Source: Phaeodactylum tricornutum CCAP 1055/1 (lineage: Eukaryota; Bacillariophyta; Bacillariophyceae; Surirellales; Neidiaceae). From it: 64,000 nucleotides of DNA. The notes under the pieces are model-generated. The model had not been told where the DNA came from, ran no database searches, and saw only the letters and a list, made by a program, of their open reading frames with translations. Positions 10,416 through 20,665 of the stretch are shown in pieces. The position numbers and the translations under genes were made by a program. The DNA lies in contig NC_011669.1 in the NCBI RefSeq assembly GCF_000150955.2, positions 2,114,993 through 2,178,992 on the forward strand, read 5' to 3'. How positions within the stretch are numbered: position 1 is the stretch's first letter; each line of letters opens with the position of its first letter.

Positions 10416-12253
10416 CTACTGCAATTTTCCCCACAAATCAGGAAGTTTGGGTAGACCGATTATTTGTGCAAAAACTTTCGCCGCATCCACCACGTCATCA
10501 CGGGACCCCATTCCCTTGCTGGTCATGTAGTATGCAACAAATGCAAGATATGCGGCTTCAGCATTGGGCGTCAACAAGGGATGTCCGCTGCGAACCAGAT
10601 TCTGGGCGAAATCAACTTTGTCCATGAGATCCTTGTGATCCTCAATATTAACGCATATCAATCGCTGTAAATCAATCTCTTTCAAGGCCTTCTTTTCAAA
10701 CGGCAACAGTACAAGCAACCCCTTACCCTCCCGTCCAGCGCGCCCCGTGCGTCCGAGACGGTGTATGTAAAGTTCCTTGTTGCTTGGGGCACCATACTAG
10801 AGAAAACAGAACGACCAGTGAGAATGATTCCCTATTGGAAGGGGAATCGAAGGAAGGGAAAGACTCTTACCTGCACGACGAGAGTTACGTCCGGAAAATC
10901 AACACCGCGGGCGGAAACATCACTCGTAAACAGAACTCCTCGCTTTGCGTTGCGAAAAGATGAATTAATGCGGGTTCGTGCCGACTGGGACATTCTGGAA
11001 TGCATCTCCAATACCGGTATTCCGAGTCCGACGTTGAAAAAACGGGTGAAAAAACGAACAAGTCGTGCTGCAGGAAAGAACACAACGATTTTGTAATCCT
11101 TCTCTTCCTCCATGGCTTGCTTGGTGATAGATACCAAATATGACACGTATGAGTCCATAGCAGGCAAAAGTGTATACGATTGCGTTACCCTCTTGTTTGT
11201 TTGTTTTGAACTGTCGTTGTTCCCGACACAGTCGACTTCCACATAATCTGCCGGTAGGATCTCGTCCAAAATGCGCTTTAGACGTGTGGGTACCGTCGCC
11301 GAGAACAGTAGCGTTTGACGCTTTTCTGGTCTTGGCAGAAACGAAAGAATTCGTCTCGTATCCTTAGCAAAGCCTTCCAATAGCCGATCGGTTTCGTCCA
11401 GGACCACAATTGGCGTCTCTCCAACAACGTCGCTGAACTTTCGTCCACGGAGTCTCGTGTCTTCCAGGTGATCCAGAAGTCTACCTGGGGTAGCCACCAA
11501 AATGGTAGGGATTTGTCTGTTAAGAAGGGCAACATCGCGCTGTATTTTTGTTCCACCATAGAGCGTCAAAACACTCCATTTGGATTCGAACGTGAGCAAC
11601 CGCGAAGCTTCACTCCCGATTTGCATAGCCAGCTCTCGTGTTGGTGCAACAATGAGGATACCAACGTTCCGGTCAGCTCGGTATACGGACACATCCATGA
11701 ACATTAAACGTTCGATAGCGGGTAGTAAAAAGGCTAACGTTTTGCCCGTTCCGGTTCGTGCTCGTCCTAACACACTCTTGCCTTCCAAAGCTGCATTGAA
11801 TGTCTTGTACTGAATTTCTGTCATTTGTTGAAATCCCATGACCTCGGTTACGGCACGTTTCGTGCCGGGATGAAGATCAGCGCGTTCGTCAAAGCGGTAA
11901 GTGGTCAATAGCGTGGGATCTTGTGTGGCCTGTTCGTGACGGGCACGTGCAGATACCACCCGCTCTTGTGCTTGTGCGGCGATGGGACTCGCGGCGCGGC
12001 GAATGGGACCACGTACCCGTCGACGTTTAGATGCCGACGCGTCGGCATTATACTCGTCCGCCGCATTCGTCAAACACAGCGAGTACGCATCGCGGTGGTG
12101 GTGGTTATGGCCAGGAGGAACACATGCACGACGCCTCCGTGCGGACACAGGTCGACGCATCAGCTTTGTCTCCCCGGTCCAGCCTTGTATTTGCGGTAGC
12201 GTACTGCTGTATAGTATCGAGACGCAAACCAAAAAACTGATGGTCTTCCACAT
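10416..12253 (-). CDS. DEAD-box RNA helicase with DETD Walker B motif, probably organellar
   Basis: Exons are 12253-10871 and 10796-10416 with a 74-nt phase 0 intron, giving 587 residues. Motifs in order: Q motif (GFQQMTEIQYKTF), I (ARTGTGKT), Ia (PTRELAMQ), Ib (TPGRLLDHL), II (VVLDETDRLL), III (SAT), V (SARGVDFPDV) and VI (HRLGRTGRAGREG). Motif II reads DETD rather than DEAD, which keeps both acidic residues and the Glu. The overall layout resembles the MSS116/plant RH organellar group. The start at 12253 is preferred over 12340 because it begins a hydrophobic signal segment (MWKTISFLVCVSILYSS) followed by IQG-W and an Arg-rich stretch. A plastid address with Trp in place of Phe after the cleavage site is plausible; mitochondrion or ER are alternatives. 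Confidence 0.85.
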
Positions 12254-13161
12254 GGTGGCGGATTTGGATACTGACGAATGAGATAAAAGCAACAAGGTCG
12301 TGAGGGACAGGCTTCTGAACACTCCCCTGTCGCCAACCAATCGTAACGTCCACGTGTATCATACAAATGCCTCGTTCTTGATCGACACCGAGTATTTCTC
12401 TGCATAACGCAGGAAACGATCTCTCCGACTCGTCATCTAAAAACGTATTTAATCACCTACACGTAACATCCCTCTTTCATTGTTTCCAGGGGACTCAGCC
12501 ATGGCATCTTTCCCGCACACGTCGTCTTCTTACCTTCAGCGGAACCTCCACCCTGACATTACGTGACTTTCATTGTGTCGCTTTGTCGGAATTGTTTACC
12601 GTAGTCGTCTTGGACTCGCAATGATCGTTCTCTGTCGTCTGGGCACACGAATACATCAATATGGACACACACGTCCTTGCCCAGGGATCGTTGGTGAAAT
12701 CTTGTGATAGCTGTAGTGACCCTGACTGTGAATTGGGCAAGGTTGTTTATGGACGGCGGCGAGTGTCCCCTGGGTCGCGCTCGACGGCAAGACCGTCATG
12801 TCAGTCGATGAACGAATGAACAACGCGCCCAAATTCGGAGAATCCTGAACAAATATGACCTGCACTGAAGAAACTAGGGTAGGGGACCTCGAACGTGTCT
12901 CGCGCACGGAAAGCTACCCGCAACAACAGTCTCAGTCAACCAAACACAATGATATGGTGCTATTACACAGTCGAAAGGAGTATTCGACAAGCTTCGAGTC
13001 GAGGTATGAAATGGTCGTTTCGTAACAGTAAATGACTGCGGCGTGCGTTCACATCAAAATCAGGTCCCCGCCGCGTATAAAATTACAGACGCTGGTGAGC
13101 GTACCAGTCACGTTGCTAAGGGCAGAGAGACGGACCCTTTCAGGTCGACCACGCGTGTGCT
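12254..13161. promoter_or_regulatory. Bidirectional promoter region, helicase / SNM1
   Basis: About 0.9 kb separates the divergent start codons of the organellar-type helicase (minus) and the SNM1 nuclease (plus), so both promoters must lie here. A CACGTG palindrome (G-box/E-box core) is at 12351-12356, about 100 bp from the helicase start. No TATA box is obvious and no ORF in the region looks coding. Confidence 0.45.
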
Positions 13162-15576
13162 ATGCCACGACAAATTCGCACCTGTGTTGTGTGTCAACGA
13201 CGATTTTTGGCTCCCACTCTGCACATAACGCATTGTGCTGCCTGTCTCGCCGTACAAAATAGTCCCACAGTCTCCATGGAGACTAGTTCTAGACGGCATC
13301 TGGATCTTCCGAAGGATGGAACTCCACCGGAGTTCCAAGTTGATGACGCACCGGCTAGTGAATGCAAAGAGGAGACGGGACGATCATCTCGGCCCGCAAA
13401 GCGTCCGAAAGCGGCTGGTGAACTGACAGTGAATGCAAGAACGCTATCGAATGAGTATCTGAATCCTTCTTGTATTTCCTTTCAACAACGAACGCAGACT
13501 ATGCAACCGATCCATCTAGATCACGTTGACCAAGTACAAACCGTCGATAAGGAAGCTTCTGTCGAGAAAATTGACGACAGTGACGACGAGGAAATGGGCA
13601 GCGAAGCCGGAGACGAACTTCGATGCATACAAATCGTGGATCTGTTGAGCGATTGTATTGACGAAAATGATGAACCTGATTCCGAGGATGAATGGGCGGA
13701 AGACGTACCTCTTCACGCTCTGGTACCCGCCAACCCACGTTTACCGCTCGGCATGAAACCAACGAAGTCCAAGAATCCATTGACAACGCATGTAAAGCCA
13801 GAGCTGATGTCAGGCGATGGAAGTAAAGCGTTACGACCAGTAAACGATGATGGCGATGGTTTTGACGAGGATTACTGCCGGATCATCAATACTTTCAGTA
13901 ACGACAAAAACGGCGATGCTGACACTTCCATGACCTGTATGATGTGTGGCAAATCTCTGCAGCACCTCAAGACAGGCATCAAAGGTCGTCTTACTCATAT
14001 CAAACGGTGTTCCAAAAAGTACGGCGTCACGGCGCGAGACATTCGGCTGGACGACGACCACGAAGTTTTTGCCATGAACCAAAAGTCTGCCTTATCACCA
14101 ACGACAAAACTCGCAGCTCGGTCTGTTAGTATAACAAACCCCTATAAACAGCCCAGTGAGTGGCACTGTGATTCGAATAGAGATTTGGACGACGACAGAT
14201 TGTCTCGATCGGGAACAGCCTCGTCATCCGAAAACACTTTGGTCGTCGGTACCGGTGGTATCCCTCAGCGTTCTGCTTTCGGAGTGCTGTTGGCTGGTGC
14301 CCGGCGTGCTGCCAAGGTAGCTCAAATTTCTGCTACGAAAAAGACAGAAAAGCAGAGAGCTAGAGGAGGGTGGCGCAACGGAAATGGTCGACAGTATCAA
14401 GTTCACTACTCCGCCAGATCATGTCCGCTGTACAAGAAGATCACTGGCACTGACTTTGTCTGCGACGGTTTCCATTATGCACGCAGTTCCTTGACGCAGA
14501 ATTATTTTCTCACTCATTTTCACAGTGATCATTACGGAGGAATTTCGAAGGCATGGAACGCTGGTACCATCTATTGCTCATTCTCGACAGCCAACCTTGT
14601 AAACCAGCAACTCGGTGTAGATCGCAAGTTTTTGCATCCCCTTCCCATGATGACTCCTATCGTCGTTGCGAGTCGGGGAAAACCTGTTACTGTCACTTTA
14701 CTGGATGCCAATCACTGTCCCGGGGCCGTCATGTTTTTGTTCGAGGTGGGGAATAGACGGCTTTTGCACGTGGGAGACTTTCGATGGAATCGTGAAATCA
14801 TGCAAGCCCAAGGTCCACTACGACCATTTTTCGACCGCACTCAAAACCTCGACGAGATTTTTCTTGACACAACTTACTGTGATCCCAAGTACTCTTTACC
14901 AGATCAGCAGGAGGCTATTAAGGAAACTGTAAAAGTTGCAATCGAACAAGTGGGACTTTCGAAACGCAATAAAGATCGCACGCTCATGCTATTCGGTGCT
15001 TACACCATCGGCAAAGAGCGCATTTATCTTTCCGTTGCAGAAAAGCTCGGGCTTAAGGTTTTTGTTGACAGTCGTCGATATCGAATATTAAAAGCACTAG
15101 AATGGCCATCGGAATCTATCGCTATGTTAACCACGCGACCTGAGGAAACAATACTGGTCAGTTATTCAAATGGACGATACACTGGGATTAAGTCCGATTT
15201 CTGTACTGATATCTGACGATAAGTGTTCTCCCTTTCTCTACAGTGGGTTGTCCCTCTTGGTCACATAAACATGAAGAAGATGGGATCGTACTTGTCAGTA
15301 AACACAAAAGGCTTTAGTCGCGAGTTTGATCGAGTGGTGGGATTTAGACCAACCGGATGGTCATTGTCTTCGAAAGGGACCGGAACCGTTAAAACGAGTA
15401 CTAAAGGCAAGCTCACTGTATGCAGCGTCCCATATAGTGAGCACTCCAGCTTCCCTGAGCTCCTTGATTGCCTGGAGTGTCTTGCCCCTCGAAAAATAGT
15501 TCCCACAGTGTCGGTGTCAAAGACACGACAACAAATAGAGCTATTGTTGAAGGGATTGAAGAAGGAGCTAATTTAG
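13162..15576 (+). CDS. DNA interstrand-crosslink repair nuclease, SNM1/PSO2 family
   Basis: Exons are 13162-15156 and 15244-15576, phase 0, giving 775 residues. The donor is GTCAGT, weaker than its neighbours; the join restores ILWVVPLGHIN, matching the family. An N-terminal Cys/His cluster (residues about 8-29, CVVC...HCAAC) may bind zinc. A second finger at about 258-286 (CMMCGKSLQHLKTGIKGR, then HIKRC) is a UBZ4-like ubiquitin-binding module as in SNM1A. The metallo-beta-lactamase core follows with HFHSDH at about 452-457, DANHCPGAVMF and LHVGDFRWN, then the beta-CASP part with GFRPTGW and YSEHSSFPELLDCL. These are the metal ligands of a 5' exonuclease acting on crosslinked DNA in the nucleus. 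It is the closest relative of SNM1A/Pso2 rather than Artemis, judged from the zinc finger and RPTGW motif. Confidence 0.9.
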
Positions 15577-15615
15577 AGTACGGCAGGGTCGCAGTAAGAT
15601 CAAAGTAAGTTGTAG

Positions 15616-18600
15616 CTATATTGTAGTTAAATTCTTTTTGCTCGACATAAACGCAACACAAGGATAGATAGCTGGGCTCGTTGCTTTGAATTCAGAGTCC
15701 CCAACCAGAGATACCTGGAAAAAAGTGCTGATGTCGTCCATCGTTTTGGAGTTCAAACGAAGAGTGACGTGGGGATACGACGCAATACTACCCGGTCGCG
15801 TCGGTATAGCTTCAACTGAAAAATCCAGTGATCTTCCACCCTCTACCTTGAGTATCCCTTCCGTTTTGCCGCATACAATCCAGTCTATGCTCTCCGTGTC
15901 AACTGCATAGAAGACATCATGTTCACACAACAACAGATCGTTCTCATCAACGCTGTAAAATAGGCTAATACGAGAACCAACAACTCCATTGTGTTTCGAG
16001 GCACGGACCGATATCGATACAGGTAGTATTATCGAATGAGCTGGGAATGCAATTGGTTTCAAGAAGAATTCCAGATTCTCAACGAATGCTGTGCCGGATT
16101 GATCATCAAGCTCGATTGAAAGTGAAAAGTGACCGTTTTGACCAGAAACAGGGAATTGTGATGAAGAGGACTGACAGAGGAATCCGAATGCTAGTGTGTC
16201 ACCGTTGCAAACCTGCTGATTCAGTTGTCCACTGTTTAAGTCCCCATTTGGTACTAATGTCAGGGAGTCGGGCATTTTTAACGACCACTTTTTGATGGTC
16301 AGGAGCTCTGGTACATGGCTTTTAACGGAGATATTCAGTATCCCCGTGTCACCATGGGGCAGATCGAAATGAGCGCCTAGAAGTGCCAAAGGTGCCTCAC
16401 CAAGAGCCATTATAATATTCTCCAAAGAATTCGGCATGATTGAGATCTCATTTGGTAGAGGATTTTCCTGCTGGAGAGAGTCCGGACGCGCTATCTCAAA
16501 GGAGGTAGTAAGTTTGACATGCAGCGACTGTGGCGACACACCAGAAGAAAGCTTGTCAATCGGAGATGACCTTACAAGTACACTGAAACTGAGTGTCTCG
16601 TTGGAGGAAGAGTGGGGGATAGGCAACGAACACGATGACACCCACTTGTCCGTATCAGGATTCTGGTCCAGCGGAATAAATGATAGGCCTGGTGATCCGA
16701 TCAACTGTAAAGTACCCGCTTTGACGACATCCGAGCCTGTGTTAAAACCAATTCGAAGAACCTGTTCGTGACCAGGAAGCAGGAAGGTTGGGGTACAATT
16801 AATTGATTGCGATGGTTGACAGGGAACAACATCAACGCGCAACGTCGGCTTTAAGATTTTGTTGGCAGGGTACGCAAACTTGACCCCCATCCAATGAATT
16901 GTGACAGAAGCGGCAATGAATTGACCGGAAGCCAAAGGCAGCCAATCGAACCTTAAATTGTTCGTTCCTGAAGAAAGACAGGTAGGTCCAAGATTCAGAA
17001 TTTTAAATGCATCTTTGCTTTTTAGCGCCACTGCATCCTCGACTGCCGAGACATATGTCTTAAATTGCACTATGTCGAGCGAAACATTGTCGACTCGAAT
17101 TTCATGTGGCAAGAAGCTTCGTAGAGCGACAAAGACACTTGTTGTCTCACCAACATTGACCAGCCTCTTGTTAAGCTTGTCTTCACTCTTACTCGTAGCC
17201 AGGGAGTCTGCATCAACGAAAGTCATCACTGTACTGAACATGCTTGGTGCTGTGGTCGTATACCCGAACGAATCAGACGTCGAGTCCACCCTCCTCGTAA
17301 TGATTCCAACCATGTCTTCTTGAAGGACGTTCAGGGCTTCTATGGGGGCAATAGAAGAAGAACGATGGCTGAAGCATCTTATTAACGTTCGAAGATACTC
17401 TTCTGGAGTGCACAAGTCTCGTTGAATAACAGCCAGTCCAAACAGAAAGACGAACGAGGACCCATCCCAATTATCATTTGAAAAACTGTCAGCGATAATC
17501 TTGAACGCTCGCGCGGCATGTGTTTTGTCTCCTCTTTGCAAAAGAATCTCTGCAATCTCTTGTCTTCTCCGAGCGGCGGTTCGATGTCGCCGAGCCATTT
17601 GATTTGCAGCTACCAGCGTGTACATGAATCCGAGGTAATTCTTATCGAAGTTGGTCGCCGACACAAGGCACTGCTCAAGAAAGTCCTTCGCTAGTTCAGG
17701 TAAGGGTTCGTCGCTTAATGAAATCGAAATGGGTGAGTTAGGGACTTGGTATGGTTTCCATTCCAGAGCATTAGGGAAAACGATTGAATCGGTTCGTTTT
17801 TCCACTACCTTAACCAGCTCTAATCGGCGTAAGTGGAGTAGTCTAGCTCGCGCAAATTCTAACAGACTGCAAATTTGGCGCGCAAATCTTGTACCTTCCG
17901 CACTAGATTGGTCAGTTGTCGGGACTGTGGAGTCGAGAACTAGCAAATTCTGTGACGCTCTTTTAAGGTCCCAACAAAATCCAAAAGCCCATCGCTCTGT
18001 ATCAATTCTCCGAAGATGCTGTTCTTCACCATCACACGCTGCGACCTGCCGGCCTTTGAACTGAAACATAGCATTCACGAACGCCAATGACCTCTCTACA
18101 ACTGCCACGGGGTCCCCAATTTTGAACAACAAAGCTACTTCACGGGAAAACACATACTGTTCTAGCACAGGAGCAACCGCATCGAGTTCCAAGTGTGTTC
18201 GGAACATGCGGCGAAATGCGAGAGGTCGTCCGGCTAATGCGTAGTTCTCCAGTAGTTTCATTTCACGATTGCTTGTCGCTGGATTGTCCTTTGAATTTTG
18301 GATTTCCGTTGATTTTATATCAGGAATGAACGCTCGAAGTTCGTTGTACTGGAGGAGAGCCTCCGAAACCAGTTGCATTTGTTCATACGATATTGCGTAG
18401 CTCTCTTTCACTAGAAAAAAATGCGTCAGATCAAAACCTTTGCCTGTCTTCGCTTTCTGCGACGACAAAGCACGTTCAGAATCAACCTTGCGGAGATACT
18501 CATCATACCGTCGGCAGCGTTCTGCAAAACCTTCGGCAATCGAGGACCCCATAGCCTTCATGAAAGCGCTCCACTCAAGCTTGCGCCGATCGTCGACTTC

Positions 18601-19686
18601 GTCATGACCCTCTGCTATTAAGGTACTCAACGTACAAATCTTGCCATGTGGAAAGTCCAGGACGAAGCGTCTTGCAATTTCTCGGTCGACTTTGGACAAG
18701 TGGTTTGCAATGGAAGATACCTGCTGGCTTCCCAGTTCCATAGTCTCCAGATCCGGTTCACTGCCCATATCTGAGCTATCAGCACCGCCACTGTGAGCCG
18801 ATTCGGCCTGCATCTCGGAGCCCGCAGAGGACGTTACCTTACGACTGCGCGCGGAAAATCTCGATAATGCAGCGCCGACACGAGCTGCCGGACGGAGAGT
18901 CTCATCCATATTTGAACCCGTCGGGACGAAAACAATAACATAATGCGACGTGTTTTCTTTGCGAGAAGAAGGGCTTTCAGAACCCGAAGCTTTTTTCTGT
19001 TCGATGGCTAAAGCATTTAGCTGACTGACAAACGCTTTGAGGGAAGGCTTGACTTTATTCCGGTAATCCTCCAAACTCTCACATCCTGCGAGGTAAATAT
19101 GACAATAAGGAGCATTGTGCCATTCCGTTGGATCCTGCGGATCCAGAGTAGTGCTACTTGTATCGTCCCAAGGGGCGTTTGTAGTCAAAGCAAGGCCTCC
19201 GAGACTTAGGATTGGCCGAATTGGCAAACTCTCAATCATGCCGTTCGCTCCGCTGCGAAAGTGCTGATATTGAACATAAGTCAATCGGGAAGCATAATCG
19301 CGTTGAAGAATGACTTCCACTTTTTTGTAAAGCTCCAGTGAGACATTTCCAGGAATCTGCTTCCCAGAGGCCGCTACAAAATTACCAGGGGAAGATGATG
19401 GATCGACAAAGCTGACTACGGCACAATTGTTGATCGCTTGCTTCTCCTGTTTGACTCGCGCACTTTCATCCATATCTTGGTATTTCTGTTGTCGACTTTG
19501 TATCGATGCAAATCCTGCTGCCATGATATCATATACGATTGTGCCCTCATCCGAGCGCTCGGGTTCCGGGGTGTCAGGATTCTCGTCCGATACAGTGTTC
19601 GGAGAATCGTCCCTCGGAAGATTTGCCGAGTCTCCGGGGTTACCAGCTGCTGTAGACGTTTCGGGAGCTGCCGCTACAGAAGACAT
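15616..19686 (-). CDS. TRAPP II complex subunit TRAPPC10 (Trs130 family)
   Basis: A single exon of 1356 residues, in the size range of the family. After a ~45-residue acidic, disordered N-terminus the protein has the TRAPPC10 pattern: an alpha-solenoid containing FDLTHFFLVKESYAISYEQM followed by EALLQYNELRAFIPD, and later beta-sandwich-like repeats toward the C-terminus. TRAPP II acts at the Golgi as an exchange factor for Rab11/Ypt31-type GTPases and tethers vesicles. It converges on the SNM1 gene with only 39 bp between the two stop codons. The absence of introns in a 4-kb frame is notable but common here. The family assignment rests on the solenoid motif, the length and the C-terminal beta region. 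Confidence 0.8.
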   Translation of the reverse strand: MSSVAAAPETSTAAGNPGDSANLPRDDSPNTVSDENPDTPEPERSDEGTIVYDIMAAGFASIQSRQQKYQDMDESARVKQEKQAINNCAVVSFVDPSSSPGNFVAASGKQIPGNVSLELYKKVEVILQRDYASRLTYVQYQHFRSGANGMIESLPIRPILSLGGLALTTNAPWDDTSSTTLDPQDPTEWHNAPYCHIYLAGCESLEDYRNKVKPSLKAFVSQLNALAIEQKKASGSESPSSRKENTSHYVIVFVPTGSNMDETLRPAARVGAALSRFSARSRKVTSSAGSEMQAESAHSGGADSSDMGSEPDLETMELGSQQVSSIANHLSKVDREIARRFVLDFPHGKICTLSTLIAEGHDEVDDRRKLEWSAFMKAMGSSIAEGFAERCRRYDEYLRKVDSERALSSQKAKTGKGFDLTHFFLVKESYAISYEQMQLVSEALLQYNELRAFIPDIKSTEIQNSKDNPATSNREMKLLENYALAGRPLAFRRMFRTHLELDAVAPVLEQYVFSREVALLFKIGDPVAVVERSLAFVNAMFQFKGRQVAACDGEEQHLRRIDTERWAFGFCWDLKRASQNLLVLDSTVPTTDQSSAEGTRFARQICSLLEFARARLLHLRRLELVKVVEKRTDSIVFPNALEWKPYQVPNSPISISLSDEPLPELAKDFLEQCLVSATNFDKNYLGFMYTLVAANQMARRHRTAARRRQEIAEILLQRGDKTHAARAFKIIADSFSNDNWDGSSFVFLFGLAVIQRDLCTPEEYLRTLIRCFSHRSSSIAPIEALNVLQEDMVGIITRRVDSTSDSFGYTTTAPSMFSTVMTFVDADSLATSKSEDKLNKRLVNVGETTSVFVALRSFLPHEIRVDNVSLDIVQFKTYVSAVEDAVALKSKDAFKILNLGPTCLSSGTNNLRFDWLPLASGQFIAASVTIHWMGVKFAYPANKILKPTLRVDVVPCQPSQSINCTPTFLLPGHEQVLRIGFNTGSDVVKAGTLQLIGSPGLSFIPLDQNPDTDKWVSSCSLPIPHSSSNETLSFSVLVRSSPIDKLSSGVSPQSLHVKLTTSFEIARPDSLQQENPLPNEISIMPNSLENIIMALGEAPLALLGAHFDLPHGDTGILNISVKSHVPELLTIKKWSLKMPDSLTLVPNGDLNSGQLNQQVCNGDTLAFGFLCQSSSSQFPVSGQNGHFSLSIELDDQSGTAFVENLEFFLKPIAFPAHSIILPVSISVRASKHNGVVGSRISLFYSVDENDLLLCEHDVFYAVDTESIDWIVCGKTEGILKVEGGRSLDFSVEAIPTRPGSIASYPHVTLRLNSKTMDDISTFFQVSLVGDSEFKATSPAIYPCVAFMSSKKNLTTI

Positions 19687-20578
19687 AATTCGACAATTTT
19701 AAATAACCACCAATGTAGTTAGGTAAACGAGGAACAATTACGGTGCACGATGCTAGCAATATAATACCCAAACACTTCGACAGTGCTGCAGAAAGAACCC
19801 TTAGAGCTAGAAAACTTTGGAAAGAAAGAATCGTCGCAGCGATACAACGGCCTCACTGTCTCCCCCCATTTATCTGGCCAGTCAATATCTCTGAAAGCAA
19901 GAAACTCTTCGAGGGGTATTAACCTAGTGAACGGTAGAATAGAGACTTATCTCGTAGCGGCACAGATACGTTCCTCATCGATGGGCGGCTTCTTGCCGCC
20001 AATCCTTGAGCAAGTCCCGAAGGGGTGCGTCTGTTGATATAACAACTGACGTTGTCCTTGCGCCAACCAGAGTTTCTTACGACATCTATAAAAGCTAGCT
20101 AGGATTCGACCTCTCCTAGCTCGCACCCCTCTCGTTCAAATCCACTCACAGCCACACCGTCCCTCTTTTGCCCCAAAAAGACCATCTAGTACAATATATT
20201 CCCATAATATTTCTAGTTCATTGGTTTCCTAACTTTGATCTTGTTCATTGTTTCTGTGGTCATCAATAGATTCACTTCGGATTGGCTTCCATAGAATTAG
20301 GCTGATATGGTTCTTTGACATTGAATGAGATACAACGGATTAAAGCCGACCCAAATCGTACTATTCGACAAACTGGTCCTGCCTTCTACAATTGACTGTT
20401 TACAGCAGAGTAAGAAAATGCTATAGTTCACATTCAGCTAATGTGAGCTCATACACTAAATCAGTCCAAGTTGCTCCCTGCACTGTACAATGACACGGAC
20501 ATTTTCGAAGCCTTTCAAGTTTTGGACCAGTCATGACATGGCATTTGATAGCTACGGTGGTATCCAGTGGATGCAATC
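19687..20578. other. Intergenic region upstream of TRAPPC10
   Basis: About 0.9 kb between two minus-strand genes; the TRAPPC10 promoter must lie at its low-coordinate end near 19687. An 84-codon plus-strand frame at 19783-20037 has no domain character. A GTTCAAATCC sequence near 20140 looks like a tRNA T-loop but has no matching stems. Confidence 0.5.
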
Positions 20579-20649
20579 ATTCACATCCAGAGTAAAATAG
20601 ACTAACAATTGGATATTCACATCCAGAGTAAAATACACCAACAATTGGA
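20579..20649. repeat. Two-copy tandem repeat, 36-bp period
   Basis: The unit beginning ATTCACATCCAGAGTAAAAT is repeated at 20579 and 20615 with about four differences over 35 bases. It lies 16 bp beyond the stop of the oxidoreductase gene, so it is probably within that gene's 3' UTR. Confidence 0.9.
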
Positions 20650-20665
20650 AATCTATGAGTGCACT

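Noticed and set aside
20130-20160. A GTTCAAATCC tRNA T-loop-like sequence.
   Set aside because: The flanking bases do not pair as a T stem and no acceptor or anticodon arm is found upstream.
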